Of a DNA stretch of 35,412 nt, positions 16,481 to 24,198 are shown piece by piece. Source of the stretch: Bacteroidota bacterium (GTDB lineage: Bacteria > Bacteroidota > Ignavibacteria > UBA10030 > UBA8401); NCBI GenBank assembly GCA_021796275.1, contig JAJYOI010000028.1, positions 1 through 35,412 on the forward strand, read 5' to 3'. Below the pieces are notes generated by a model, which saw nothing but the letters and a program-made list of their open reading frames with translations, did not search any database and had not been told where the DNA came from. The number at the start of each line of letters is the position of its first letter. The first letter of the stretch is position 1. The translations under genes and the position numbers were made by a program.

Positions 16481-16945
16481 TTACGCGGCAGCTTTTTTAA
16501 CTTCGTCGTACGGTGGTTCAATACCCGGCTTCTCGGCAACCCATGCATACGTCACGACGCCCTTCGCATCGAGCACGAACGCGGCGCGGTTTGCAACGGC
16601 ATATCCTTTCAAGCCGCCAAGATCGTTAAAAACAACACCGTACTGTTTTATCACTTCCCGGTTGTAATCGGAAAGAAGTGGGAATGTGAGATTGTATTTT
16701 TCGGCGAACGCTTTGTTCGCCCATGGGCCGTCAACGCTGATGCCGAGCACCTGTGCACCCACATTGTTGAACGCCGCCATCGAATCCCTGATCGTACACA
16801 TTTCTTTGTCGCATACGCCGGTAAACGCGCCGGGGTAAAACAAGAGCACAACTTTTTTTCCCGCAAATTCTGAAAGCGACCGTAATGCTTTGCTCGTATC
16901 TGGAAGACTAAATTGCGGGGCTTTTTGTCCGACTGTTATCGCCAT
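16481..16945 (-). CDS. Peroxiredoxin (AhpE/AhpC-TSA type)
   Basis: Thiol peroxidase of 154 aa. The PxxxTxxC motif is PGAFTGVC with peroxidatic Cys45; Cys50 (KEMC) is a possible resolving residue. The GLKGYAVANRAAFVLD segment resembles AhpE-like and related one-Cys-type peroxiredoxins, so exact subfamily is uncertain. A strong GAGGAG lies 6 nt before the ATG. It is the first gene of the peroxide operon and has a promoter candidate at 17074-17102 with a leader of about 120 nt that includes a hairpin (17004-17020). Confidence 0.92.
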   Translation of the reverse strand: MAITVGQKAPQFSLPDTSKALRSLSEFAGKKVVLLFYPGAFTGVCDKEMCTIRDSMAAFNNVGAQVLGISVDGPWANKAFAEKYNLTFPLLSDYNREVIKQYGVVFNDLGGLKGYAVANRAAFVLDAKGVVTYAWVAEKPGIEPPYDEVKKAAA

Positions 16946-17073
16946 AAACTGCTCCTCTATATTTAATGTAGTTGAATGTTAAATTTGGCAAGACTGGTAA
17001 CGCGCCTTCCACACGAAGGCAAGTCCTGATGTGTAACGCTTAAAACGCTGTAGAGTTCCAACGAGATGATAAA

Positions 17074-17102
17074 AAAATATCAAAAAGCAGAACGATTGTC
17101 AA
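17074..17102 (-). promoter_or_regulatory. Candidate promoter for peroxiredoxin operon
   Basis: Minus strand: perfect TTGACA (17102-17097), 17-nt spacer, TATTTT (17079-17074). It shares TTGACAATC with the rho promoter and fits TTG-N20-TAnnTT. The inferred start near 17067 gives a leader of about 120 nt to the peroxiredoxin ATG. Confidence 0.6.
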
Positions 17103-17110
17103 TGAAGGTC

Positions 17111-17296
17111 GTGGGTTATTTTGGATGGTGTGCTAAAGCGTACCATGACTTAGATAAAAGAGCATCATTCCCGAACGTGAGCGCCTGCCGCCTTCTGCAC
17201 CATCTACGATTTGGCGCCATGGGTACGCTATAGCGTACCGCCACTTTTGTCGGGAATCTATTTGCGCCTTTCACAAAATAATTTAAAATGACCCAC
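17111..17296. repeat. Nested MITE-like palindromic element
   Basis: The outer ends GTGGGTTATTTT (17111-17122) and AAAATGACCCAC (17285-17296) are inverted repeats with one mismatch. Inside, ATTCCCG (17167-17173) and CGGGAAT (17251-17257) are the arms of the element seen at 15541-15609, but their loop is 77 nt instead of 9. That loop contains the perfect 18-bp palindrome GGTACGCTATAGCGTACC (17222-17239). A related GCTAAAGCGTACC lies at 17132-17144. No ORF of its own. Confidence 0.65.
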
Positions 17297-17481
17297 TGCC
17301 TCAATGAATAAAACCGGGAAGCAGGGCATTACTCGGGAACGCCCGCTACAAATTTTTGTTCAATCTCTAACAAGTCTTCACGTAAAAATGCAAAGAATTG
17401 ATTTTTTGAGAGTGCTTCCCTCGCATCTTCGCGTGAAAGAAAACGGTTTTTATCCACACTCAATCACTTTCAGAGGCAGCC

Positions 17482-18342
17482 ATGAAAAACAAATACTTTG
17501 CATTCCTCCTTGTCTTTTTACTGTGCACCCCTCTCGTTGCACAAACGTCTGATTGGAGCGGCGTTGAAAAAATCTTTGGAAGAAAAGGCGCCACGATCGG
17601 CGATGTCTTTAAGATCGCTTTTCCCCGGACCGATATTTACATGACGATCCATAGAGTTCATGTTGAACCCGCACTCGCGCTGACATCGTGGATCGCATTC
17701 AAACCGGAAGGCGGGCAGGCAATGATCATGGGCGATCTTGTTCTTCTGCAAGGCGAAGTCCCGCGTGTTATGGCAAAGCTGCTTGAAAGCGGCATTGAGA
17801 TTACCGCACTTCACAATCATCTTCTCGACGAACTGCCGCACGTGATGTACATACATTATGAAGGGCACGGCGCTCCCGAAGAACTTGCACAAACAATGAA
17901 AAATGCTCTGTCTCTTTCTGCAACACCGATGCGCGCAACAAAACCAGCAAAGGTTCCCGCCATAGATTGGTCGGCTGTCGAAAAAAGTATCGGAAGAAAA
18001 GGAACGGCAAACGGCAGCATCTATCAAATTGGCATTCCCCGTGCCGATACCGTGACAGAAAACGGAATGGAGATTCCTCCTTCAATGGGAGTGGCGACGT
18101 CAATAAATTTTCAGAAGGCGGTTAAACAAGTCGCTTCAACCGGAGATTTTGTTCTTGTCGCAAGCGAAGTGAATCCCGTTATCAAGACATTGACTGAAAA
18201 TGGAATTACTGTAACCGCGATTCACAATCACATGATCAACGAATCGCCGCGACTGTTCTTCGTTCATTTCTGGGGATACGGATCGCCGGAAAAAATTGGC
18301 GGTGGATTAAAAGCTGCGTTGGAAAAAGTTAATGTAAGATAA
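17482..18342 (+). CDS. Exported protein with two DUF1259 (LppY/LpqO) domains
   Basis: A 286-residue secreted or periplasmic protein with a signal peptide over residues 1-20 (hydrophobic FLLVFLLCTPL, then VAQ). Two copies of the same domain follow: residues about 25-145 (WSGVEKIFGRKG...) and about 165-285 (WSAVEKSIGRKG...). Each has GDVF/GSIY-IPR, a GDxVL segment, ITALHNHLLDE or VTAIHNHMINE, then a His-containing hydrophobic strand and GHG/GYG. The paired HNH motifs suggest metal binding but no reaction is known for the family. AGAGG lies 6 nt upstream of ATG. It is an isolated plus-strand gene in a repeat-rich area, with no terminator seen before the convergent lipoprotein. Confidence 0.85.
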   Translation: MKNKYFAFLLVFLLCTPLVAQTSDWSGVEKIFGRKGATIGDVFKIAFPRTDIYMTIHRVHVEPALALTSWIAFKPEGGQAMIMGDLVLLQGEVPRVMAKLLESGIEITALHNHLLDELPHVMYIHYEGHGAPEELAQTMKNALSLSATPMRATKPAKVPAIDWSAVEKSIGRKGTANGSIYQIGIPRADTVTENGMEIPPSMGVATSINFQKAVKQVASTGDFVLVASEVNPVIKTLTENGITVTAIHNHMINESPRLFFVHFWGYGSPEKIGGGLKAALEKVNVR

Positions 18343-18364
18343 AAACAGTTTCTTGACCGCTCCT

Positions 18365-18730
18365 CTATAACAAAGAAATAAAAACAGCCGATGCGATAAT
18401 AATCTCGAAATAGATTGGCGTAATATTATCCTCAACAACAAACCGTTTAATATTAGAAAGTGGAACCCTCACATCAGATACGTTGCTGGAATCTTTTTTA
18501 ATGTGCATTCCTCTGCCGCAAATATAATAATTTGAATCCACCCTCCAATCGGATGCAAGTTTGTATCTGCTGCTGTCAGCCATAATAAGTTCCGCCTGAT
18601 CTTGGTAGTGCTGAGAATATTCACGCGGGCTTATCGCCGTCATACATCCGGCAAATACCTGTAACAAAACAACGCTCAGCACGATGATGATGAACAACTG
18701 ACTTCTTTTCATTGTAATCAATCTTTTCAC
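18365..18730 (-). CDS. Small lipoprotein of unknown function
   Basis: A 121-residue protein with a signal sequence and lipobox (VFAGC, Cys28), so probably anchored in the envelope. The middle is polar, containing SDWRVDSNYYICGRG and a beta-rich stretch, and the C-terminus is a hydrophobic segment ending SAVFISLL. Start is GTG at 18730, supported by GGAG 4 nt upstream; the ATG at 18712 is an alternative that also keeps the lipobox. No family recognised. It converges on the DUF1259 gene with a 22-bp gap and lacks evident operon partners. Confidence 0.6.
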   Translation of the reverse strand: MKRLITMKRSQLFIIIVLSVVLLQVFAGCMTAISPREYSQHYQDQAELIMADSSRYKLASDWRVDSNYYICGRGMHIKKDSSNVSDVRVPLSNIKRFVVEDNITPIYFEIIIASAVFISLL

Positions 18731-19062
18731 TTCGCTCCAAAACTCTCAGATTTTGTGAAAACCCGCATTGTCATTCTGGTCACCGATGTCTTTAGCAGTG
18801 ACTTGATATTTCCAAAGAGGTTTGGTCTGCCATGACCTTTCAGCCAATGGCTGAACTGATATCACAGACATCTGCGGCTGTTAAATTCGGAAGCACTCTT
18901 TTTTTCTCAAATATGGAACATCGCGCCATCGGCGACACTGATCCGCCTCTGGCGGAATGGCGAAACAAAGAACGTTTTTTAAACAAAATTTTTTTGTCGC
19001 CGCTGTACTTTATTCTCTTGACTCTTTACTTATTAAAGAGGTTAGGCGGCACTAACACCATT
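18731..19062. other. Gene-free region with palindromic units
   Basis: No gene is supported. It holds TCAGCC-AAT-GGCTGA (18840-18854) and TCCGCC-TCT-GGCGGA (18942-18956), single copies of the 6-3-6 palindrome family, and a degenerate CGCC-ATC-GGCG (18924-18934). GTCATTCTGG (18769-18778) and a CCATGAC (18830-18836) resemble decayed REP ends. Near 19032-19047 CTTATTAAAGAGGTTAGGC precedes the lipoprotein stop region. Confidence 0.6.
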
Positions 19063-19542
19063 TTACTCAATTAATTCCCAAGATAGATTATAATCAGCAG
19101 GAGCGCCCTCATCACCCATAAAATTCAATATTCTATCATTACGGCCACCGGATATTTTTGGCCATCCACTTATTCGAACAGTATCCTGGTAAAAATCTAC
19201 CGCAACATAGTATACTGTTTCATATCCAAAGTATCCGCCAAACGGTACCCATGTATGTAATGACCATGTTCCATTGTAAGGATTTGTAAAACCAGTTGTA
19301 TCATGTGTATTTCGAGGATGAAATGGAAATGTACATGAGAACGTCGAATCGGAACGAAGAATTAGGATTTGTTTTTTCTCAAGGGAATCTGCATACATAC
19401 CGCCAACAACATTTAATTTCCATGTCCCTTGATATTGAGTCAATCCCTCTTTTGTAACTTCTGAATCTGTTGGAACTTGATTACAACCAAGCATTGCCAA
19501 TGCCAACACGAGAAGGATAAATGCTATACTTTTTATTCTCAT
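19063..19542 (-). CDS. Lipocalin-like small lipoprotein
   Basis: A 159-residue lipoprotein with signal sequence and lipobox AMLGC (Cys20). The mature part has the look of a small beta-barrel: YQGTWKLNVVGG, LILRSDSTFSCTF and YNGTWSLHTW, repeating a GTW motif typical of lipocalin-like/heat-shock-HslJ-type folds. No catalytic motif. It lies alone in a 1.3-kb repeat-rich gap and is flanked by 7-mers GTTAGGC upstream (19580-19574) and GCCTAAC downstream (19047-19041) on its coding strand. No clear ribosome-binding site. Function unknown; the fold call is tentative. Confidence 0.7.
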   Translation of the reverse strand: MRIKSIAFILLVLALAMLGCNQVPTDSEVTKEGLTQYQGTWKLNVVGGMYADSLEKKQILILRSDSTFSCTFPFHPRNTHDTTGFTNPYNGTWSLHTWVPFGGYFGYETVYYVAVDFYQDTVRISGWPKISGGRNDRILNFMGDEGAPADYNLSWELIE

Positions 19543-20057
19543 AAAAGTTTGTTTTGATACTGCTGCTTGTGTTGCCTAACTATTAATTATGCTGCCACAA
19601 TTGCGGGCTATCACGCCGGAGATGTAGGAATGTTATCCAGCAAGTTTCTTACTCTTATCACAACCGAACACCATCCGGCAAAAATGGGGAAAATGTTTGT
19701 AGAGAACCTGGAGTTGTTCTCAACCTGCCATGTTGGTTGGCAGGCACACCTGTTACACGCACAATGTTGCATTCCTTTCTCACAAAATCAAGTTATCAGT
19801 AGAGCGATTCTCCCCGCCTGCGCTCCGTCGCTAAAACCCTGGAGCGTAAGCGGCCAAAGCAAGCTTTTTGCAGCGAGCAGGCAAATCGCCAGCGCGAGTG
19901 CCAAAGGCATCCCTTTGGGAATGGAAGCTCACGCTACAAAATCCACAAAATTCGCTTAATTAAGGCAAACATTACTTTGGCAGCGCCAAACAACTCTTTG
20001 GAAACGTCAAACAACCGATTAGAAATGCCAAACAAAACCTAAATTTACGTCCGAGAC
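19543..20057. other. Gene-free, hairpin-dense region
   Basis: No believable gene; an open frame at 19567-19959 has no ribosome-binding site, domain or family look. Inverted repeats crowd the region: GAGAAC/GTTCTC (19702-19721), CCTGCC/GGCAGG (19724-19744), GCCTGC/GCAGGC (19816-19882) enclosing CGCTCC/GGAGCG (19821-19846), and CCAAAGG/CCTTTGG (19901-19918). A degenerate 21-nt tandem repeat (19955-20038) ends it. Confidence 0.6.
19955..20038. repeat. 21-nt degenerate tandem repeat, 3-4 copies
   Basis: Units at 19976-19996, 19997-20017 and 20018-20038 align as WTTRGMARYGYCAAACAAMNN, with a more decayed unit at 19955-19975. The core CAAACA is kept in all four. The array stops about 20 bp beyond the stop codon of the membrane methyltransferase gene. 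A period of 21 nt is two helical turns or seven codons. Confidence 0.65.
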
Positions 20058-20618
20058 TCAGAACACAAACGGAACAAACATTTTTGTCCGCTTCATGTAG
20101 CTTTCATATTCATTTCCGAAAAACCGTACACACTCTCTTTCATCCGCCTTTGCAGTTGCAACAAGAAGATACGTCGCTGCAACGCAGAAAATCGCTCCGG
20201 TTAACGATGTTGGTTTCTTGAAGAAAATTCCCCACGCCAGAAAAAGCGTCGAGCCGTATAACGGATGTCTGATATACCTGAAAATTCCGGAAGTGACAAG
20301 TGAAGTTGTTTTCTCAAAAGCAAAAAGTGTTTCGTCCTTGCGTTCGCGGCTTGGTTTGCCTGCGGTGAACAGAACTTGTGAACCGCTTATCAGGAAAAAG
20401 AGCGAGAGGAAAAGCAATACCCAGGAGATGATTTGAAAAAGGGAGAATGGATTATGAAACCATTCACTGATATGAAGCAGTAATAATGCAAGAATCGCTT
20501 CCCATGCAAAGAAGCGGTAGAAGCCGTGCGAACCCGGAACGCGCAGAGACTTTCTTGAAATGTACGCAAGCAGCAACGAGACAAAAGCAAAGAATACAAT
20601 TTCATTCAATATCTGCAT
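20058..20618 (-). CDS. Isoprenylcysteine carboxyl methyltransferase-like membrane protein
   Basis: Integral membrane protein of 186 aa with four to five transmembrane segments. The C-terminal half holds the ICMT/PEMT/NnrU signature: LVTSGIFRYIRHPLYGS, then a hydrophobic hairpin and ADERECVRFFGNEYESYMKR. These motifs bind SAM in related enzymes. Bacterial members methylate unknown lipids or small thiols. Start set at MQILNEIVFF because AGAGG lies about 7 nt upstream; the frame is open further to 20684 but that part is low-complexity intergenic sequence. Isolated from the upstream peptidase gene by 87 bp containing a 12-bp inverted repeat. Confidence 0.82.
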   Translation of the reverse strand: MQILNEIVFFAFVSLLLAYISRKSLRVPGSHGFYRFFAWEAILALLLLHISEWFHNPFSLFQIISWVLLFLSLFFLISGSQVLFTAGKPSRERKDETLFAFEKTTSLVTSGIFRYIRHPLYGSTLFLAWGIFFKKPTSLTGAIFCVAATYLLVATAKADERECVRFFGNEYESYMKRTKMFVPFVF

Positions 20619-20645
20619 AACAACACCTCTTGAAGTATGGGTTGA

Positions 20646-20699
20646 TGGATTATTGGAAGGAACGAAAGAATTCCATTTATCCATTTATCCAATAATCCA
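20646..20699. repeat. 12-bp inverted repeat with octamer-phased centre
   Basis: TGGATTATTGGA (20646-20657) and TCCAATAATCCA (20688-20699) are perfect inverted repeats. The right half also reads CCATTTAT, CCATTTAT, CCAATAAT as octamers (20673-20696). It lies between the peptidase stop and the methyltransferase start. It could slow transcription, but lacks a GC-rich stem and T-run. Confidence 0.7.
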
Positions 20700-20705
20700 C
20701 TTCCT

Positions 20706-21638
20706 CTATCCCGCCAATCCCCGAACTCCCGCCGTTGTTCGCGCATGTTTCACTGCAGAACGAATTGCTTCTGCTGTTACCTCCGTTCCCATCTCGGCAA
20801 CAAGGTCAATCGGCGCAGAAACATTCCCCGCGCTCAAAGCAAATGTTGTATCGCCGTCGAATGTCGTGTGTGAAGGAACGATAGCACGCGCCATCCCGTC
20901 ATGAGCGCGCTGCGCCACGCGGTTCACATCCACTTTGCTGAATCGGACATTCGTTGCAACAACAACCAGCGTCGTGTTCGTGTTGCGCGATAAATTCCGA
21001 TCATTCCGAAAACTTTGTAATCTTCCATTCTCTCCCAAAAATTTTCCATTCTCCTGCGCGCCAGCGAGAATTGTGCCGTCGCGATTTACCACATCACCCA
21101 CTGCGTTCACAACGGCAATCGCTCCGACAATCACTTCTCCGTTTTTTAACGACGCTGAACCAACGCCGCCTTTCATTGCCGATTGCAATCCGTTCCACTT
21201 GCCGACTGTCGCGCCGGTTCCTGCACCGACATTTCCAACCGCAAATGTTGATGAAGCATTCATGCACGCGGCGTACGCATCCTCCGGCAGCGGAAATGTT
21301 TTCGAAGCGCCGACGTTCAGATCAAAAATCACTGCCGATGGAACAATTGGTACCAGCGCCCACGGCGTTTGGTAGCCGATGTTATGTTCGGCTAAATACT
21401 GCATCACTCCGTTTGTGGCGCCAAGGCCGAATGCGCTTCCGCCGGTGAGAAGAATGGCATGAACTTCCTGCATTTGTTTATCTGGCGCAAGCAAGGCAAG
21501 TTCGCGCGAACCCGACGCGCTGCCGCGTACATCGCAGCTTGCCGTGGTTTTCGGCGGACACAAAACGACGGTGCATCCGGTTACCGCTTTTTCATCGGTA
21601 TAGTGGCCGACAAGAATTCCGGGAACGTCGGTGATCAT
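20706..21638 (-). CDS. P1 family (DmpA/NylC-like) N-terminal nucleophile hydrolase
   Basis: A 310-residue member of peptidase family P1 (formerly S58), whose members are self-processing aminopeptidases or amidases such as DmpA, BapA and nylon hydrolase NylC. The N-terminal part GHYTDEKAVTGCTVVLCP and the GGSAFGLGATNGVMQYL loop are typical. The chain would be cut before the Thr in NTNTTLVVVATNV, giving a C-terminal chain starting with the nucleophile. Substrate (D-amino acids, beta-peptides or amides) is not predictable. Stands as its own gene, 90 bp from the SpoU methyltransferase. Confidence 0.88.
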   Translation of the reverse strand: MITDVPGILVGHYTDEKAVTGCTVVLCPPKTTASCDVRGSASGSRELALLAPDKQMQEVHAILLTGGSAFGLGATNGVMQYLAEHNIGYQTPWALVPIVPSAVIFDLNVGASKTFPLPEDAYAACMNASSTFAVGNVGAGTGATVGKWNGLQSAMKGGVGSASLKNGEVIVGAIAVVNAVGDVVNRDGTILAGAQENGKFLGENGRLQSFRNDRNLSRNTNTTLVVVATNVRFSKVDVNRVAQRAHDGMARAIVPSHTTFDGDTTFALSAGNVSAPIDLVAEMGTEVTAEAIRSAVKHARTTAGVRGLAG

Positions 21639-21728
21639 GTGTTATTCTTTCGAATGTACTGCAACATTAAGAAAAGGTTCGGGGCTTGAGGCTCAAAACT
21701 CGAATCCCGGAACTCCAAACTTTCCAAC

Positions 21729-22520
21729 TTAAATCTGAAGCCGGAAATGTGCAAGAATTATTCCGGTAGCAATTCCTGCGTTCAGCGATTCAGCCTTGCC
21801 GAATCGCGGAATCGCAACATGCTCGTCAAGCAGAGAAGAAATTTCCGGACGAACTCCATGCGCTTCATTGCCGATCACAACGGCAGATTTCTTTGCCGAC
21901 TGAATAGAGCGAAGCTCTTTGCTTCCGTTGAGTTCCGCACCATAAAGAGTAAAGCCGGACTTTTTTAGAGATTCGATTGTACCAGCAAGTTTATTTGTTT
22001 CAATTATTGGAAGATGAAAAATGGAGCCAACCGTTGAACGAACAACTTTCGGATTGTAAAGCTCCACACAATTTTCGCTCAACACGATTGCATCCGTACC
22101 GAACCAATCCGCGGTTCGAATGATTGCGCCAAGATTTCCCGGTTCCGCAATTTGGTCCAGCACTACCACAAGTGCAGAATCGTGTTCAGCGCATTTTGAA
22201 ATCTCCTGCCGGAGATCAAGGTCAAACATCCTGGCAACCGCCGCAATGCCCTGAGCATGAACCGTATCAGCAATAGCAGCAAACTCACGCGGCGTAACTT
22301 CGTACACGTCTTTGCTTTTGTCCTTTGCTGAAGAAAGAACGTGTGAATACTGCTGATACAAAGCGGCATCTTCCGTATAGATCACCGCATCGAACGAATC
22401 AATTGCGGCAGCCGCATCTTCAACAGTTCTCCAGCCTTCAATGAGAAATTTCCTCTCTTGTTCGCGCACCTTTTTTTGCGAAAGGCTTTGAAAATATTTG
22501 AGTTTTGTTTTGCTGATCAT
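21729..22520 (-). CDS. TrmH/SpoU family RNA 2'-O-methyltransferase
   Basis: SPOUT methyltransferase of 263 aa that methylates ribose 2'-OH in rRNA or tRNA. The N-terminal substrate-binding domain (EQERKFLIEGWRTVEDA) is of the RlmB/TsnR type. The knotted C-terminal domain has GNLGAIIRTADWFG (motif 1, catalytic Arg), AVVIGNEAHGV (motif 2) and AIPRFGKAESLNAGIA (motif 3). Length and motif order fit. Target nucleotide cannot be assigned: candidates are 23S G2251-type or YsgA-like activity. Gene gaps on both sides hold only short low-complexity repeats. Confidence 0.92.
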   Translation of the reverse strand: MISKTKLKYFQSLSQKKVREQERKFLIEGWRTVEDAAAAIDSFDAVIYTEDAALYQQYSHVLSSAKDKSKDVYEVTPREFAAIADTVHAQGIAAVARMFDLDLRQEISKCAEHDSALVVVLDQIAEPGNLGAIIRTADWFGTDAIVLSENCVELYNPKVVRSTVGSIFHLPIIETNKLAGTIESLKKSGFTLYGAELNGSKELRSIQSAKKSAVVIGNEAHGVRPEISSLLDEHVAIPRFGKAESLNAGIATGIILAHFRLQI

Positions 22521-22571
22521 TGTTCGTTTGAAGGGTTGAGGGTTCTGGGTTAAAGATGCAAGGTTTGCTGG

Positions 22572-22592
22572 TCACTGACTACTGATTACCGT
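22572..22592. repeat. Short phased heptamers between trmH and mutase
   Basis: TCACTGA, CTACTGA and TTACCGT follow in seven-base phase in the gap between the mutase stop and the SpoU start. The surrounding gap (22521-22620) shows no terminator or clear promoter. Confidence 0.4.
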
Positions 22593-22620
22593 TAACATTT
22601 TTCATTTTTTACACTTTCAT

Positions 22621-24198
22621 TTACTCTTTGTATTCTCCCCACACACTCCGCAGCGTATCGGAAATTTCACCGACCGTGGCGTAGGCTTCAACGGCGGCAA
22701 GAATACGTGGAATCAGGTTTTCATTTCCTTCCGCCGCGGTCCTGATTGCCGCAAGCTTTTGTTTCACATCTGGCGCGTTGCGCGATTTTTTCACCGCATG
22801 AAGCCGTTCAACTTGTTCCTTCCGCACTGCATCATCAACATGAAGAAGATTTGAATCCGTTGTCTCGCCGGAAATAAATTCATTCACACCGACAATGATC
22901 TTCTCCTTTGCATCAATCGCCTTTTGATATTTGTAGGCGCTGTCGGCAATTTCGTTTTGATAATACTGCGCTTCAATCGCTTTCACCGCGCCGCCGAGCG
23001 CTTGAATCTTGTCAAGATATTCGCGCACGCGTGTTTCTATTTCATCCGTCAGTGATTCTATAAAGTACGATCCGCCCAGCGGATCTACTGTATCAACAAC
23101 ACCGGATTCAAACGCAATAATTTGCTGCGTGCGCAACGCGAGCCGTACAGATTCTTCCGTTGGCAGTGCGAGCGCTTCATCTTTTGCGTTCGTGTGCAAT
23201 GATTGCGCTCCGCCCAACACTGCGGCGAGCGCCTGCAACGTTACCCGCGGCACATTGTTCTCGATGTGCTGTGCCGCCAATGTTGAGCCTCCGGTTTGCG
23301 CATGAAAGCGAAGCTTCATCGCATCGGGATTCGTTGCGTGAAATTCTTCTTTCATCGTGTGCGCCCACAAACGCCGCACCGCGCGGAACTTTGCAATCTC
23401 TTCGAAAAAATTATTATGCGCGTTGAAGAAGAATGAAAGCCGCGGTGCAAACGTATCAACCGAAAGTCCTGCATTGACCGCCGCGGAAACATATTCGCGT
23501 GCATTTGCCAGAGTGAACGCAGCTTCCTGAACTGCCGTCGCGCCGGCTTCACGGATATGGTAGCCGCTGATCGAAATCGTATTCCAGTTCGGAACATTTT
23601 CACTGCACCATGCAAAAATATCGGTGACCAGCCGCATGGAATGCTTCGGCGGATAAATGTATGTGCCGCGTGCAATGTATTCTTTCAGAATATCGTTTTG
23701 AATTGTTCCGGAAAGCGTGCGCACATCCGCTTTCTGTTTTTTCGCAACGGCAACATACATGCACAAAAGAATCGCCGCCGTCGCATTGATTGTCATTGAC
23801 GTGGTGATGGAATGCAGATCAATTCCATCGAAAGCGGTTTCAATATCGGCAAGCGTATCAATCGCAACGCCGACTTTCCCTACTTCGCCTTCTGCCATCG
23901 GATGATCAGAATCGTAGCCCATTTGCGTCGGAAGATCGAATGCGACTGAAAGTCCCGTCGTTCCCTGCGACAGCAAATACTTGTAGCGTTTGTTCGATTC
24001 CGCCGCCGTGCCGAACCCGGCATACTGACGCATTGTCCACAACCGGCTGCGATACATTGTGGAATACACTCCGCGCGTATACGGAAATTCTCCCGGTTCG
24101 CCTAACTTCGCCGCGTAATTATATTCAGATGGACGGTACACGTCGCGAATCTCGATGCCGGAATCTGTTTTGAGTTGCCGCTTATTCGGTTTAGACAT
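22621..24198 (-). CDS. Methylmalonyl-CoA mutase, alpha (large) subunit without B12 domain
   Basis: TIM-barrel catalytic part of the adenosylcobalamin mutase interconverting methylmalonyl-CoA and succinyl-CoA (525 aa). Recognisable segments are [32 protein letters not shown] and [17 protein letters not shown]. The sequence ends after the barrel ([13 protein letters not shown]); the usual 130-residue cobalamin-binding domain is missing, as in split McmA1/McmA2 systems, so a partner must be encoded elsewhere. The [10 protein letters not shown] form is common in such split enzymes. Its ATG lies inside the end of a small membrane-protein gene (8-bp overlap), with GAGG only 2 nt upstream, which suggests coupled translation. 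Related acyl-CoA mutases (ethylmalonyl, isobutyryl) cannot be excluded. Confidence 0.93.
   Translation of the reverse strand: MSKPNKRQLKTDSGIEIRDVYRPSEYNYAAKLGEPGEFPYTRGVYSTMYRSRLWTMRQYAGFGTAAESNKRYKYLLSQGTTGLSVAFDLPTQMGYDSDHPMAEGEVGKVGVAIDTLADIETAFDGIDLHSITTSMTINATAAILLCMYVAVAKKQKADVRTLSGTIQNDILKEYIARGTYIYPPKHSMRLVTDIFAWCSENVPNWNTISISGYHIREAGATAVQEAAFTLANAREYVSAAVNAGLSVDTFAPRLSFFFNAHNNFFEEIAKFRAVRRLWAHTMKEEFHATNPDAMKLRFHAQTGGSTLAAQHIENNVPRVTLQALAAVLGGAQSLHTNAKDEALALPTEESVRLALRTQQIIAFESGVVDTVDPLGGSYFIESLTDEIETRVREYLDKIQALGGAVKAIEAQYYQNEIADSAYKYQKAIDAKEKIIVGVNEFISGETTDSNLLHVDDAVRKEQVERLHAVKKSRNAPDVKQKLAAIRTAAEGNENLIPRILAAVEAYATVGEISDTLRSVWGEYKE

Larger units (their letters stand above)
16946..17481. 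other. Gene-free region with leader and repeat element
   Basis: No convincing gene. Near the peroxiredoxin, GCCTTC-CACAC-GAAGGC (17004-17020) forms a hairpin in its presumed leader, and GGCAAG...TAACGC occurs twice around it as a degenerate direct repeat. The promoter lies at 17074-17102. The MITE-like element occupies 17111-17296. The remaining 17297-17481 holds the upstream region of the DUF1259 gene; no clear promoter was found there. Confidence 0.6.

Noticed and set aside
19041-19580. Integron cassette
   Set aside because: Only the 7-mers match; no complete attC site and no integrase. Kept as a low-interest finding only.
19567-19959. Plus-strand open frame of 130 codons between the lipoprotein and the membrane methyltransferase
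   Set aside because: No ribosome-binding site, no recognisable domain, Cys/His/Ala-rich random-looking composition, and it runs through several inverted repeats.
19955-20038. CRISPR array
   Set aside because: Units are only 21 nt with no unique spacers between them, and no cas gene is present.
20619-20684. Longer start for the membrane methyltransferase
   Set aside because: It would translate the low-complexity gap with the inverted repeat; AGAGG precedes the ATG at 20618.
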